Shown: positions 34,188 to 43,064, counted from the stretch's first letter. The stretch is 64,000 nucleotides of DNA from an uncultured Polaribacter sp. (GCF_947501385.1 NZ_CANMVP010000022.1:22127-86126), one strand, 5' to 3'. The notes: a model not told the origin generated them from the letters alone. A program made the numbers and translations.

Positions 34188-35546
34188 TTACATCGCACTA
34201 ATAATATCATATTTTGTAATAATATGATGATTTCCGTTTTCTAAATCAACCAAAACAGCTTGATTCTCTTTTGTAATCAATTTAGAAATTTCATCTAATT
34301 TCGCGGTCTTTTTTACAATAGGATATGGTTTTCCTAAAATATCTTTAATTGGTCTGTCTGCAATATTTTTATCGGCTATAAAATGATGTAACAAAACAGC
34401 TTCATCTATAGAACCTACCAAACCATCTGCATCTTTTACAGGAATTTGCGATATCTTAAAAGCTTTCATTCTCTCTATGGCATGAGAAACCAATTCTTCT
34501 GTTTGAGCCGTTATTAAAGGCTTATCATCATGACTTTTAATTAAATCTGCAGCAGTTTTAAATTCTTCTTCTATAAAACCTCTATCACGCATCCAGTCGT
34601 TGTTAAACATTTTACCCACATATCTACTTCCATGATCATGAAATAAAACCACAACAACGTCATCTTTAGTAAAATGCTCTTTTAATTGCAACAGTCCTTT
34701 TAAAGCGGCACCAGCAGAATTTCCTAAAAACATACCTTCTTCTTTTGCCAATCTTTGTGTGTAGATTGCTGCATCTTTATCTGTTACTTTTGTAAAGCCA
34801 TCAATAACACCAAAGTTTACATTTTTGGGTAAGATATCTTCACCAATGCCTTCTGTGATGTATGGATAAATCTCGTTTTCATCAAAAATACCTGTCTCAT
34901 GATATTTCTTAAATACAGAACCATAGGTATCAATTCCCCAAATTTTTATATTCGGATTCTTCATTTTTAAATAACTTCCAACGCCAGAAATGGTTCCACC
35001 CGTTCCAACGCCAACCACAAAATGAGTCACTTTTCCATCGGTTTGTTCCCAAATTTCTGGACCCGTGCTTAAAAAATGTGCTTTACAGTTACTTGGGTTG
35101 TCATATTGATTTACATACCAAGAGTTTGGTGTTTCTTCTCCCAAACGTTTAGAAACCGAATAATAAGATCTCGCATCATCTGGCTCTACATTTGTAGGAC
35201 AAACTACCACTTCTGCACCAACAGCTCTTAAAATATCTATCTTTTCTTTAGACTGTTTGTCTGCCATTACAAAAATACATTTGTATCCTTTTACAATTGC
35301 CGCCAACGCCAAACCCATTCCTGTGTTTCCTGAAGTTCCCTCAATAATGGTTCCTCCAGGTTGTAAGCGTCCGTCTGCCTCTGCATCATGTATCATTTGC
35401 AACGCCATTCTATCTTTTACCGAGTTTCCTGGATTAAAAGTTTCGTATTTAGAAAGCACCAAACAAGGCAAATCTTTGGTTAAAACATTCAATTTTACTA
35501 AAGGTGTGTTTCCAATAGTTTCTAATATATTTTCTGCGTAGTTCAT
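34188..35546 (-). CDS. Cystathionine beta-synthase-like PLP enzyme with CBS pair
   Basis: A 452-aa fold-type II PLP enzyme. The PLP lysine is in GNSVKDRM (about residue 44); TSGNTGMGLAL binds phosphate; GVGTGGTISGVG is the glycine-rich phosphate loop. The C-terminal ~120 residues (after about 325) are a pair of CBS domains. That domain order matches cystathionine beta-synthase rather than the shorter cysteine synthase. It makes cystathionine or performs the reverse cysteine synthesis in sulphur metabolism. A TATCTTTG box lies 19 bases upstream. Confidence 0.9.
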   Translation of the reverse strand: MNYAENILETIGNTPLVKLNVLTKDLPCLVLSKYETFNPGNSVKDRMALQMIHDAEADGRLQPGGTIIEGTSGNTGMGLALAAIVKGYKCIFVMADKQSKEKIDILRAVGAEVVVCPTNVEPDDARSYYSVSKRLGEETPNSWYVNQYDNPSNCKAHFLSTGPEIWEQTDGKVTHFVVGVGTGGTISGVGSYLKMKNPNIKIWGIDTYGSVFKKYHETGIFDENEIYPYITEGIGEDILPKNVNFGVIDGFTKVTDKDAAIYTQRLAKEEGMFLGNSAGAALKGLLQLKEHFTKDDVVVVLFHDHGSRYVGKMFNNDWMRDRGFIEEEFKTAADLIKSHDDKPLITAQTEELVSHAIERMKAFKISQIPVKDADGLVGSIDEAVLLHHFIADKNIADRPIKDILGKPYPIVKKTAKLDEISKLITKENQAVLVDLENGNHHIITKYDIISAM

Positions 35547-35564
35547 TTCTTTATTTTACAAGTA

Positions 35565-35572
35565 CAAAGATA
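35565..35572 (-). promoter_or_regulatory. -7 promoter box for cystathionine beta-synthase gene
   Basis: TATCTTTG on the minus strand, 19 bases upstream of the start codon. It ends 9 bases before the repeat element at 35581. Confidence 0.5.
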
Positions 35573-35580
35573 AATTATTT

Positions 35581-35926
35581 TTTGGGCGTTCCCTAAAAGG
35601 TCGTGCTGTTATTTATCTTGAGGATAACTGAAATCAAATGATCATTTGATTGAAAATAGCGAACAAAATTATCGAAAGGTTCCTCGCTTTTTTAGCTTTG
35701 TTCTCTCTCGAAACTTTGGAAATAAATTTGTAGAAAAGCAAATTCACTACCATTGACGTTTTTATACAATTACCTGATTTTAAGTAAATTAATAGTTCTC
35801 GACTGCGCTCGAACAGACATGCTTACAATAATTTATCTTATGTCATTCCAACCGCTTGATAAAAATTTTCTCGGGTCTCGAATAGACAACTAAAAAGAGA
35901 GCTCAAAAAATCTATCAATCGCTAAC
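35581..35926 (-). repeat. Non-coding mobile-type repeat, copy 1
   Basis: It starts with TTTGGGCGTTCC and ends with TCAATCGCTAAC, both exact reverse complements of the ends of copy 2. It is 346 bp, longer than copy 2, and includes a nested palindrome TCTCGACTGCGCTCGA at about 35797-35812. No coding potential was seen. Copies 1 and 2 face each other, 50 bp apart. Confidence 0.75.
35796..35821. repeat. TCGACTGCGCTCGA palindrome, nested copy
   Basis: CTCGACTGCGCTCGA followed by ACAGACAT. The same core occurs at 49804-49879, and related forms occur at 43018-43064, 45538-45561 and 54283-54321. Confidence 0.7.
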
Positions 35927-35976
35927 CCAGAATGTCTATGAACAAATAGCAAGCTAAAAGTTTTTAAATAGGCTGC

Positions 35977-36146
35977 GTTAGCGATTGAAATGGCATCCTT
36001 TTTCTATGCTGAACTCGTTACAGTATCTTTTATGAATACGCGCATTACCTCGGAAAAGGAGGTTGCACCAAATTCAGCAAAAGAAAAAGATATAATGGAA
36101 AGCGCGCCTTTATGCTGAACACCTTCAGGATAAAGGAACGCCCAAA
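35977..36146 (+). repeat. Non-coding mobile-type repeat, copy 2
   Basis: It begins GTTAGCGATTGA, followed by AATGGCATCCTTTTT, and ends GGAACGCCCAAA. It is about 170 bp. The right end lies 2 bases from the sbtA stop codon. A third copy with the same ends and length is at 45892-46060. Confidence 0.75.
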
Positions 36147-36148
36147 TA

Positions 36149-37111
36149 CTAACAAATTCCGATAATACACAAATACAAAGGCATCCCAAAAGTAATATTA
36201 AACGGAAAAGTTATTGCCAAAGCCATTGGAATATACAGACCTGGATTTGCTTTTGGTGCGGCCAATTTCATAGCTGCAGGAACCGCAATATAGGAAGCAC
36301 TTGCTGCCAAAATAGACATTAAGAGTCTGTTACCGACTTCCTCCATAAAAAAGCCACTTAAAACTGCCACCAAACATCCGTTAAAAACCGGGATAATAAT
36401 CGCAAAGGAAAGTGTAAACCACCCTTTTTTAAGCAAAGCTTTTAATTTTTGTCCGCTTGTAATTCCCATGTCTAACAAGAAAACGGCTAGAAAACCTTTA
36501 AAAATATCTGTTGTAAATGGTTTTATTCCTGCTGCTTGTGCATCGTTTGTAAAATAACCAACTAATAAACTTCCTATGATTAAAACCACACTTCCGTTTG
36601 TTAGAGAATGATGAATAACACTTTTTAAGGAAGTCTTATTCTTTTTGTCTTTATTATAAATGGCTATTAAAAGAACACCTACAATAATCGAAGGCGCTTC
36701 CATCAAAGCCATAACTGCCACCATATGACCACCAAAAGGAATGTTAGACATTTCTAAAAATGAAATGGTTGTTACAAAAGTTACTGCACTAACAGAGCCA
36801 TATGCAGATGCGATGGCTCCAGAATTTTCTACACTTAATTTTAAACGTAAAATATAATAACAGTAAATAGGAACTATCAATGCTAATAGCACTCCAAACA
36901 GCAGTGACCAGATAATTTCTGATGTAATAATACTGTGTGCCAGTTCTTGGCCACCTTTAAAGCCAATGGCTAGTAAAAGGTATAATGAAATAAATTTAGA
37001 AGAGTTTTCTGGTATTTTTAAATCGCTTTTTAAGTTGACAGCTATTAAGCCTAAAAAGAAGAATAATAAAGCTGGGTTTGTTAAATTATCTACTAAATAA
37101 TGTAAATCCAT
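36149..37111 (-). CDS. sbtA: SbtA-type sodium-dependent bicarbonate transporter
   Basis: A 320-aa integral membrane protein with about 10 helices, of the sodium-dependent bicarbonate permease (SbtA/DUF897) family. Typical segments are LTNPALLFFFLGLIAV, LAIGFKGGQEL, SAYGSVSAVTFV and ASYIAVPAAMKLAAPKANPG. It would import bicarbonate with Na+, supporting anaplerotic carboxylation in a heterotroph. The stop codon lies 2 bases from a repeat element, so the C-terminus (LYLCIIGIC) may have been altered by that insertion. A terminator-like hairpin sits just upstream of the start. Confidence 0.87.
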   Translation of the reverse strand: MDLHYLVDNLTNPALLFFFLGLIAVNLKSDLKIPENSSKFISLYLLLAIGFKGGQELAHSIITSEIIWSLLFGVLLALIVPIYCYYILRLKLSVENSGAIASAYGSVSAVTFVTTISFLEMSNIPFGGHMVAVMALMEAPSIIVGVLLIAIYNKDKKNKTSLKSVIHHSLTNGSVVLIIGSLLVGYFTNDAQAAGIKPFTTDIFKGFLAVFLLDMGITSGQKLKALLKKGWFTLSFAIIIPVFNGCLVAVLSGFFMEEVGNRLLMSILAASASYIAVPAAMKLAAPKANPGLYIPMALAITFPFNITFGMPLYLCIIGIC

Positions 37112-37128
37112 AGGTGGTTTTTTGGCAT

Positions 37129-37169
37129 AAAAAAAGTAGGAAAGCCTATTTTAGACAGTCTTTCCTACT
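37129..37169 (-). terminator. Terminator or attenuator just upstream of sbtA
   Basis: Stem AGTAGGAAAG/CTTTCCTACT (37135-37169) with a 15-base loop and seven A residues on the left, which gives a U-run on the minus strand. The U-run ends about 17 bases before the sbtA ATG. It would stop transcripts from the two small upstream genes unless read through. Confidence 0.75.
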
Positions 37170-37192
37170 AAGAACTCAAATTTAAATACTAA

Positions 37193-37513
37193 TTATTTTT
37201 CTACAGAAATGTGTATAGTGCTAGAAATTTTTATATTGTAACCATTCGATTCTAAAGAAGAAAGAAATGCTTTCATAGCTGCCTTGTCGCTAATTAATTC
37301 TGTAATTCTAGAATTGTCATATACACACGCATCATTCATATTCCCTTCTGTTTTAGAAAGTCTTTGTAGTTTATGAAAGTTAATTTTTACATCTACAACA
37401 TTATTTATAATGCTTAATGCTTCTCTTTTAGTGAATTTACCTTCAATTAGTTTTAGTTGTTGCTCTAATGATTCATTCATTTTTTCTGATACTTGTAAAG
37501 TTGCGTTTTCCAT
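37193..37513 (-). CDS. Unknown small soluble protein near sbtA (106 aa)
   Basis: A 106-aa soluble protein with no signal peptide. The N-terminus is helical (EKMNESLEQQLKLIEGKFTK) and the C-terminal part is mixed with strands ending IKISSTIHISVEK. It lacks the PII signature expected of SbtB, the usual SbtA regulator. It follows the 81-aa membrane gene by 7 bases, so the two are co-transcribed toward sbtA. It could be a regulator or accessory subunit of the transporter; this is inference from position only. Confidence 0.7.
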   Translation of the reverse strand: MENATLQVSEKMNESLEQQLKLIEGKFTKREALSIINNVVDVKINFHKLQRLSKTEGNMNDACVYDNSRITELISDKAAMKAFLSSLESNGYNIKISSTIHISVEK

Positions 37514-37520
37514 AATTTAT

Positions 37521-37766
37521 TTATCTGGTAATGTTGTTAGATTTAGAGTTTTTAATACAAAAAATGAGTACTAAAATAGCTTGTGAAACAAAAAGTTCTT
37601 TTAGGAAAGGACTCGCAATTGCAATTGCTAATATATTTAATGTCAACATTGCTATAACAACTGTAAATTCTAAGAATTTAATTAGTTGTGCTTTTGTAAT
37701 TTGAAATACAACATCATTGTTTAATGATTTTGTTTGTCCTGATGGATTAGATAGTGTCTGACTCAT
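37521..37766 (-). CDS. Small two-helix membrane protein near sbtA (81 aa)
   Basis: An 81-aa protein with a polar N-terminus and two hydrophobic helices (about 31-52, LEFTVVIAMLTLNILAIAIA, and 57-70, SQAILVLIFCI). No family was recognised. It is the first gene of the minus-strand run toward sbtA and is divergent from the LysR gene with an 81-base gap. Confidence 0.7.
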   Translation of the reverse strand: MSQTLSNPSGQTKSLNNDVVFQITKAQLIKFLEFTVVIAMLTLNILAIAIASPFLKELFVSQAILVLIFCIKNSKSNNITR

Positions 37767-37847
37767 TGTTTTAATTTTTTACAAAGAAATGATGTTTTTT
37801 TTATATATTTTTATTTATATTTATTATGAAATACATAAAAATATTTT
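37767..37847. promoter_or_regulatory. Divergent LysR / sbt control region
   Basis: An 81-base, extremely AT-rich gap between divergent genes. It contains the near-palindrome CATAAAAATATTTTATG at 37831-37847, touching the LysR start codon. LysR regulators commonly bind such a shared region. No protein-binding site can be proven by reading. Confidence 0.45.
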
Positions 37848-38771
37848 ATGAATTATACATTACATCAATTAGAGATCTTTAGAAAAATTGCAGAAGTAAA
37901 GAGTGTTACCAAAGCATCTGAACAACTTTTTTTAACGCAACCTGCCGTTTCTATTCAATTAAAAAACTTTCAAGACCAGTTTAATTTGCCACTTTTTGAA
38001 GTGGTAGGTAGAAAATTATACATTACAGAATTTGGTGAAGAAATTTCTGAAACGGCTTTAAAAATTTTAGAACAGGTAGCTGCTATTAATTATAAATCAG
38101 CAATTTTTGAAGGAAAACTAGCTGGTAAATTAAAAATTGCCATTGTTTCTACAGCGAAATATGTAATGCCTTATTTTTTATCGAATTTTATAAAAGAAAA
38201 TGAAATGGTAGATTTAACTATGGATGTTACTAATAAAATGTCTGTGATTAGAAGTTTAGAAAATAATGATTGTGATTTTGCAATGGTATCTACAATTCCT
38301 AGAAAATTGAATATAGAGCGTATTGAATTGATGAAAAATAAGCTCTATTTTGTTGCGAATAAAGATTATAATACTGCTAAAAAAATAGCACTAAAAGCAT
38401 TAAATACATCTTTATTTATTTTTAGAGAATCGGGTTCTGCTACCCGTTTGGCTATGGAAAGGTACTTGATTAAACACAAAATAGCAGTTCACAAAAAAAT
38501 GGAACTCACCTCTAACGAAGCTGTAAAACAAGCCGTTATTGCAGGTTTAGGTATTTCTATTATGCCAATTATTGGTATTAAAAATGAACTTCAAAACGGC
38601 GATTTACAAATTTTAGATATTAAAGACCTTCCCATAGAAACAAATTGGCATTTGATTTGGCTGAAGTCTAAAAATTTGTCTTTGGTTGCCAAAGCTTTTA
38701 AAAAACACATTGAAGAAAATAAAGAAGAAACCATTCAACAACATTTTAATTGGTTTTTAAAAACAAACTAA
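37848..38771 (+). CDS. LysR-family transcriptional regulator
   Basis: A 307-aa LysR regulator. The winged helix-turn-helix covers residues 1-62 (LHQLEIFRKIAEVKSVTKAS, LTQPAVSIQLKNF); the effector domain covers about 90-300. The closest known type by eye is the CbbR/CmpR-like group that controls carbon uptake. It is divergent from the sbtA-linked genes, so it probably regulates them. Confidence 0.9.
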   Translation: MNYTLHQLEIFRKIAEVKSVTKASEQLFLTQPAVSIQLKNFQDQFNLPLFEVVGRKLYITEFGEEISETALKILEQVAAINYKSAIFEGKLAGKLKIAIVSTAKYVMPYFLSNFIKENEMVDLTMDVTNKMSVIRSLENNDCDFAMVSTIPRKLNIERIELMKNKLYFVANKDYNTAKKIALKALNTSLFIFRESGSATRLAMERYLIKHKIAVHKKMELTSNEAVKQAVIAGLGISIMPIIGIKNELQNGDLQILDIKDLPIETNWHLIWLKSKNLSLVAKAFKKHIEENKEETIQQHFNWFLKTN

Positions 38772-38774
38772 TTG

Positions 38775-40010
38775 TCAAGCAAACTTTATAGATTTAGAAG
38801 GCTGAATTTTAGTAATAATATAAGAAGGAATAATCAACATTAAAAAACATAAAACCAGCGTACCAATATTTAATAATAAAATAGCAGCAATAGAAATATG
38901 AACAGGCATTGTTGCCACATAATATGTCTCTGGATTTAGTGTAATTAGTTGAAAGAAATGCTGAACACCAATAACAGACAGCCCAATAATATTTCCCCAG
39001 AAAAGTCCTTTTAAAATTAAATAAGAAGCATTGTATAAAAATATTTTTCGAATGCTCGAATTGTAACTTCCCAACGTTTTTAAAATACCAATCATTTGTA
39101 CGCGTTCTAAAATTAAAACAAGTAGCGCAGTAATCATATTAATACCAGCAATTAAGATCATAATCCCAATAATAAACCAAACATTATTATCAAATAATTT
39201 AAACCAATCGAAAACTGCAGGATACAAACCTATTATAGTTTTACTATTTAAAGTGGCTCCTATCTCACTATAAATCTCTTCGCCTTTTTCTTCAATCGTA
39301 TCAAAATTATCTAAAATCACTTCAAAACCACCTACTTGATGCGCTGTCCATTTATTTAATTTTTGAACCTCTCTAATATCACCAATCATCATGTTTTTAT
39401 CAAACTGTGCAAAACCAGAATTATAAATACCAGAAATAACATATTTCTTATTAGAAGGTAATTTACTAGCGGTGGTTTTTAAAAAAGTAGCTAAAATAGT
39501 ATCGTTCAATTTTAATTGTAAACGATTCATAACGGTCTGAGACAACAAAACTTCTCTTGTTCTTTGTTGATTAAAATCAGGAACAACACCTTCTACTAAG
39601 TACTCTTTAAAAAAAGACCAATCGTAATCTTTCGAAACACCTTTAAAAATAATGCCTTCAAAATCGGTATCAGTTCTTAAAATTCCACCCTTATTTGCAT
39701 AGACCTGTACGTTTTTTATACCTTCTATATTTTTAAATGCTGGATAAAAATTCTGATTTGTACTTATGGGTGTTGTAGAGACATCAGAATTATTATTATC
39801 ATAATTTACAATTTGAACATGCCCTTTAAAACCCGCCATTTTATCGCGAATTTTATTCTGAAGTCCAGCAGCAGTTGCCACAGCAATAAGTATAATAATA
39901 ATTCCCAACGCAATTGCTGTGATTGCAATTTTTATTATTGGTGATGAAATACTATTTTTATACTTTTTGCCAGCAATAATGCGTTTTGCAATAAATAATT
40001 CGTAATTCAA
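38775..40010 (-). CDS. ABC transporter permease, FtsX/LolC-LolE-like
   Basis: An inner-membrane permease of about 411 aa. Helix 1 lies near residues 20-45, a large periplasmic MacB-like domain follows, then three helices in the C-terminal half (WFIIGIMILIAGINMITALL, ...LLLNIGTLVLCFLML). It likely extracts lipoproteins or acts in envelope transport. A TTG at 40008-40010 (LNYELFIAKRIIAGKK) gives the N-terminus usual for the family and avoids overlap with the divergent gene; an ATG at 40037 would add nine residues. Confidence 0.85.
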   Translation of the reverse strand: MNYELFIAKRIIAGKKYKNSISSPIIKIAITAIALGIIIILIAVATAAGLQNKIRDKMAGFKGHVQIVNYDNNNSDVSTTPISTNQNFYPAFKNIEGIKNVQVYANKGGILRTDTDFEGIIFKGVSKDYDWSFFKEYLVEGVVPDFNQQRTREVLLSQTVMNRLQLKLNDTILATFLKTTASKLPSNKKYVISGIYNSGFAQFDKNMMIGDIREVQKLNKWTAHQVGGFEVILDNFDTIEEKGEEIYSEIGATLNSKTIIGLYPAVFDWFKLFDNNVWFIIGIMILIAGINMITALLVLILERVQMIGILKTLGSYNSSIRKIFLYNASYLILKGLFWGNIIGLSVIGVQHFFQLITLNPETYYVATMPVHISIAAILLLNIGTLVLCFLMLIIPSYIITKIQPSKSIKFA

Positions 40011-40011
40011 A

Positions 40012-41322
40012 TTGATGATCTTTTTTAAACCTTTCAAAAGTACATATTTATTCTTATTTCTATTGATGAATTTTCAGCTGATTTCATGTGGGCAACAAGT
40101 TCAAAATTCAAAATTTAAAATTCAAGAGAATACTCAAAATTCAAAAACTGAAAAACTAGAAATTAAAACGGGTGCAGAACACACCAATTTGTATCTCGGT
40201 TTATTAAAAGGGAAAAATGTTGCAGTGGTTGGGAATCAAACTTCGGTAATTTCAAAAATATTTAATTCAGAAGCTTATGGAGTTGACACTCACTCAGAAA
40301 AAATTATTGATACAATAAAGTTTTCAAAATTAGAGTATGTTCATCTTGTAGATAGTTTGCTTTCTTTAGGAATTACCGTAAAAAAAGTCTTCGCACCAGA
40401 ACACGGTTTCAGAGGAAAAGCAGATGCTGGAGCTTATGTAGAAGATGGATTAGATGCAAAAACAGGCTTGCCTATTTTATCACTTCATGGAAAAAATAAG
40501 AAACCTTCTGCAAAACAATTAAAAGGAATTGATGTGGTGGTTTTCGATATTCAAGATGTTGGCGTGCGCTTTTACACCTATATTTCTACTTTACATTATG
40601 TACTAGAAGCTTGTGCCGAAAATGGCATTCCTGTAATAATTTTAGACAGACCAAATCCAAACGGACATTATATCGATGGTGCTGTTTTAGAAATGAAACA
40701 TTCAAGTTTTGTTGGCAAACATCCTGTTCCTGTGGTATATGGAATGACCATTGGTGAATATGGTCAAATGATTAACGGAGAAAAATGGTTGAAAAACGGA
40801 ATTCAGTGTAATTTAAAAGTAATTCCATTAGAAAATTATACACATAATTCTGAATATTCTTTACCGATAAAACCATCACCGAATTTACCGAATGACAAAA
40901 GCATTAACCTGTATCCGAGTTTAGGTTTTTTTGAAGGAACTACAATTAATGCGGGTCGTGGAACAACATTTCAATTTCAAAGATATGGTGCACCATTTTT
41001 TGAAAAAACTAAATTTTCTTTTACACCAAAAGCAAATGATGGCGCAAAATATCCAAAGCATAAAGGCAAAATGTGTTACGGAAAAGATTTGAGTGAAACG
41101 GAATATTTATCAAAAATTAACTTGTCTTTTTTAATTGATGCATATCAACAAACTCCTAAAAAGAAAAAATTCTTTGGAGAAACATTTACAATTCATGCAG
41201 GAACTAAAAAACTACAACAACAAATAGAAAAAGGGTTATCTGAAGAAGAAATTAGAGAAACTTGGGCGGAGGATTTGGAGGCTTTTAAGGTTGTTCGTGA
41301 GAAATATTTGATTTATAAATAA
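40012..41322 (+). CDS. DUF1343 (NamZ-like) lipoprotein
   Basis: A 436-aa exported lipoprotein with basic n-region, hydrophobic core and lipobox QLISC (Cys26). The body is DUF1343: GKNVAVVGNQTSV, FAPEHGFRG, VVFDIQDVGVRFYTYIST, ILDRPNPNG and NAGRGTTFQFQRYGAP. NamZ members are exo-beta-N-acetylmuramidases that trim peptidoglycan fragments, so this is probably a periplasmic muropeptide recycling enzyme. It starts back to back with the ABC permease gene. Confidence 0.9.
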   Translation: MMIFFKPFKSTYLFLFLLMNFQLISCGQQVQNSKFKIQENTQNSKTEKLEIKTGAEHTNLYLGLLKGKNVAVVGNQTSVISKIFNSEAYGVDTHSEKIIDTIKFSKLEYVHLVDSLLSLGITVKKVFAPEHGFRGKADAGAYVEDGLDAKTGLPILSLHGKNKKPSAKQLKGIDVVVFDIQDVGVRFYTYISTLHYVLEACAENGIPVIILDRPNPNGHYIDGAVLEMKHSSFVGKHPVPVVYGMTIGEYGQMINGEKWLKNGIQCNLKVIPLENYTHNSEYSLPIKPSPNLPNDKSINLYPSLGFFEGTTINAGRGTTFQFQRYGAPFFEKTKFSFTPKANDGAKYPKHKGKMCYGKDLSETEYLSKINLSFLIDAYQQTPKKKKFFGETFTIHAGTKKLQQQIEKGLSEEEIRETWAEDLEAFKVVREKYLIYK

Positions 41323-41324
41323 CT

Positions 41325-42164
41325 ATGAAAAAGATTCTATTACTTTTTATGTCATCAATTTTATTCTTTTCTTGCAAATTTGAAAAACATATTAAAATAG
41401 AATATGGTAAGAAAAATTGCACAAAAAAAATAATTGATGCTGTTTACAATGATGAATATTTAACAAAATATGATACATGCAACAAATACAAACGAAAGTT
41501 TTATAGGAAATATTTTACTGATAATAAACTGATCATGGAAGGTTATTCTGAAAGATATTCAAAAGAAGGTGTTTGGAGGTTTTACAATAAGAAAGGAGAT
41601 ACAATTACTAAAGTCAATTTTAAAAATTCAGAACTAACAGGGAATTCCAAATTTAAAAATTTAGATACAATTTCTTGGGGAATTTTTGCGCTTCCAAATA
41701 AAGGATTTAGGATTTCAAAACCAAAAAGATTATCTGTTTTAGAAGAAGATGAAAACACATTTTATTTTGATGATAAAAATGGAAATGGTAGCACTAATTT
41801 AAGTTTTAGAATTACAATGCATCTAATAGATGATATTGATGGAGAAATTATTGATATTTACAATAATACAGTTTCTCAAAAACAAAATCACAAGAGAATA
41901 CAAAGATTAAAATTCAAGAAAGTTAACATCTCTGATTATAAAGAATCATATCAAATTACTAATGAAGAAATTCAAGATGACAAAATTTTATTAATAGAAG
42001 AGAATATTATAGTTTATAAAGATAGATTCTATTACATACAAATAATTCAAAATAAGCAATCAAAATACGATTATACAGTGATGAAAGAAATAATTAAAAA
42101 TTCTTTTAAAGTTTATGACACTATAATTCCAGATAAAGTAACTAAACTTTCTCAAGCCCAGTAG
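41325..42164 (+). CDS. Hypothetical lipoprotein (279 aa)
   Basis: A 279-aa lipoprotein (lipobox LFFSC, Cys17). Residues 60-95 include EGYSERYSKEGVWRFYNKKG, a single MORN/YwqK-like unit; the rest is unrecognised. It begins 2 bases after the DUF1343 stop, so it is co-transcribed. Its last 23 bases overlap the convergent sterol-desaturase gene. Confidence 0.75.
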   Translation: MKKILLLFMSSILFFSCKFEKHIKIEYGKKNCTKKIIDAVYNDEYLTKYDTCNKYKRKFYRKYFTDNKLIMEGYSERYSKEGVWRFYNKKGDTITKVNFKNSELTGNSKFKNLDTISWGIFALPNKGFRISKPKRLSVLEEDENTFYFDDKNGNGSTNLSFRITMHLIDDIDGEIIDIYNNTVSQKQNHKRIQRLKFKKVNISDYKESYQITNEEIQDDKILLIEENIIVYKDRFYYIQIIQNKQSKYDYTVMKEIIKNSFKVYDTIIPDKVTKLSQAQ

Positions 42165-42978
42165 GTTTTCGATACCCTTGAAAAGGCTGTTTTAATAACT
42201 CCTTTAAAGAAGAATTTGTTGCTTCATCAGGAAAAGTATCTACTCCGTACACAATTTTGTCTCTGTCTAATTCTAAATAAGTTCCGAAAATTCTGTCCCA
42301 AATCGAAAATATATTTCCGTAATTAGAATCTGTATACGGTAACATGTTATGATGATGCACTTTGTGCATGTCTGGAGAGACTATAAAATAACTCAAAAAT
42401 TTATCTATTTTTAGAGACATCTTAATATTTGCATGCGTAAATTGTGTAAAAATCAAAGACATCGATTGATATATAAACACAATTGCAATAGGAGTTCCTA
42501 CAACAAAAACACCTAATAAAGTAAACACAAAACGAATGACACTTTCTATAGGATGATGTCTGTTTGCGGTTGTTGTATCTACTTTATGATCTGAATGATG
42601 CACCAAATGCACCATCCACAAAGGTTTTATTTTGTGTTCTGTAAAATGTGCTAAATACGCTCCAAAAAAATCTAAACACAAGACACCTAAAACCACATAC
42701 AACCAAAGTGGCATTTCTGGAAGCCAATTGATCATCCCAAAATTATTTGTTTGCACCCAATCTGCAGTTGCTAATAATAAAAAAGCCAATCCTAAATTGA
42801 TGAGCACTGTAGTAAGTGTAAAAAATAAATTAGGAAAAGCGTGTTTCCATTTTTTATATTCAAATTTAAACAATGGAAAAAAACCTTCTAAAATCCAAAA
42901 GAAAGCAATTCCCCCCACAATAATCATACTTCTATGTTCTTTGGGAATGTTTTCGAAATAGTTAAAGATAGTTTCCAT
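42142..42978 (-). CDS. Sterol desaturase / fatty acid hydroxylase family protein
   Basis: A 278-aa membrane di-iron oxygenase with five to six helices. The eight-histidine set is visible: HFTEH, HLVHHSDH and HKVHHH, plus NRHHP. Such enzymes hydroxylate or desaturate lipids in the inner membrane; the substrate is unknown. The 3' end overlaps the convergent 279-aa gene by 23 bases. Confidence 0.9.
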   Translation of the reverse strand: METIFNYFENIPKEHRSMIIVGGIAFFWILEGFFPLFKFEYKKWKHAFPNLFFTLTTVLINLGLAFLLLATADWVQTNNFGMINWLPEMPLWLYVVLGVLCLDFFGAYLAHFTEHKIKPLWMVHLVHHSDHKVDTTTANRHHPIESVIRFVFTLLGVFVVGTPIAIVFIYQSMSLIFTQFTHANIKMSLKIDKFLSYFIVSPDMHKVHHHNMLPYTDSNYGNIFSIWDRIFGTYLELDRDKIVYGVDTFPDEATNSSLKELLKQPFQGYRKPTGLEKV

Positions 42979-43017
42979 GAAGATTTATTTTCTACTAAAA
43001 TAAGGAAAAAAACTTTG

Positions 43018-43064
43018 TCATTCCTGCCTTTCGACTCCGCTCAAGATAAACTCAGGCAGGAATC
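43018..43064. repeat. Palindromic repeat with CGACTCCGCTC core
   Basis: Outer arms ATTCCTGCC and GGCAGGAAT enclose TTTCGACTCCGCTCAAGATAA. It lies in the gap after the sterol-desaturase start. The outer ATTCC..GGAAT arms resemble those at 55832-55873. Confidence 0.7.

Larger units (their letters stand above)
35547..36148. other. 602-base gene-free gap filled by repeats
   Basis: This gap between the cystathionine beta-synthase gene and sbtA holds a promoter box, two inverted copies of one repeat element and a nested palindrome. A 61-codon open frame at 36004-36189 on the minus strand lies in the element and is not considered a gene. Confidence 0.75.

Noticed and set aside
35581..36146. Complete transposon or small-RNA gene next to sbtA
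   Set aside because: No transposase frame and no known RNA fold was seen; two inverted repeat copies explain the structure.
36004..36189. 61-codon minus-strand open frame at the end of sbtA
   Set aside because: It overlaps the sbtA C-terminus in another frame and runs through repeat copy 2, so it is treated as chance.
37193..37513. SbtB, the PII-like partner of SbtA
   Set aside because: No PII signature or T-loop pattern can be seen in the 106-aa protein.
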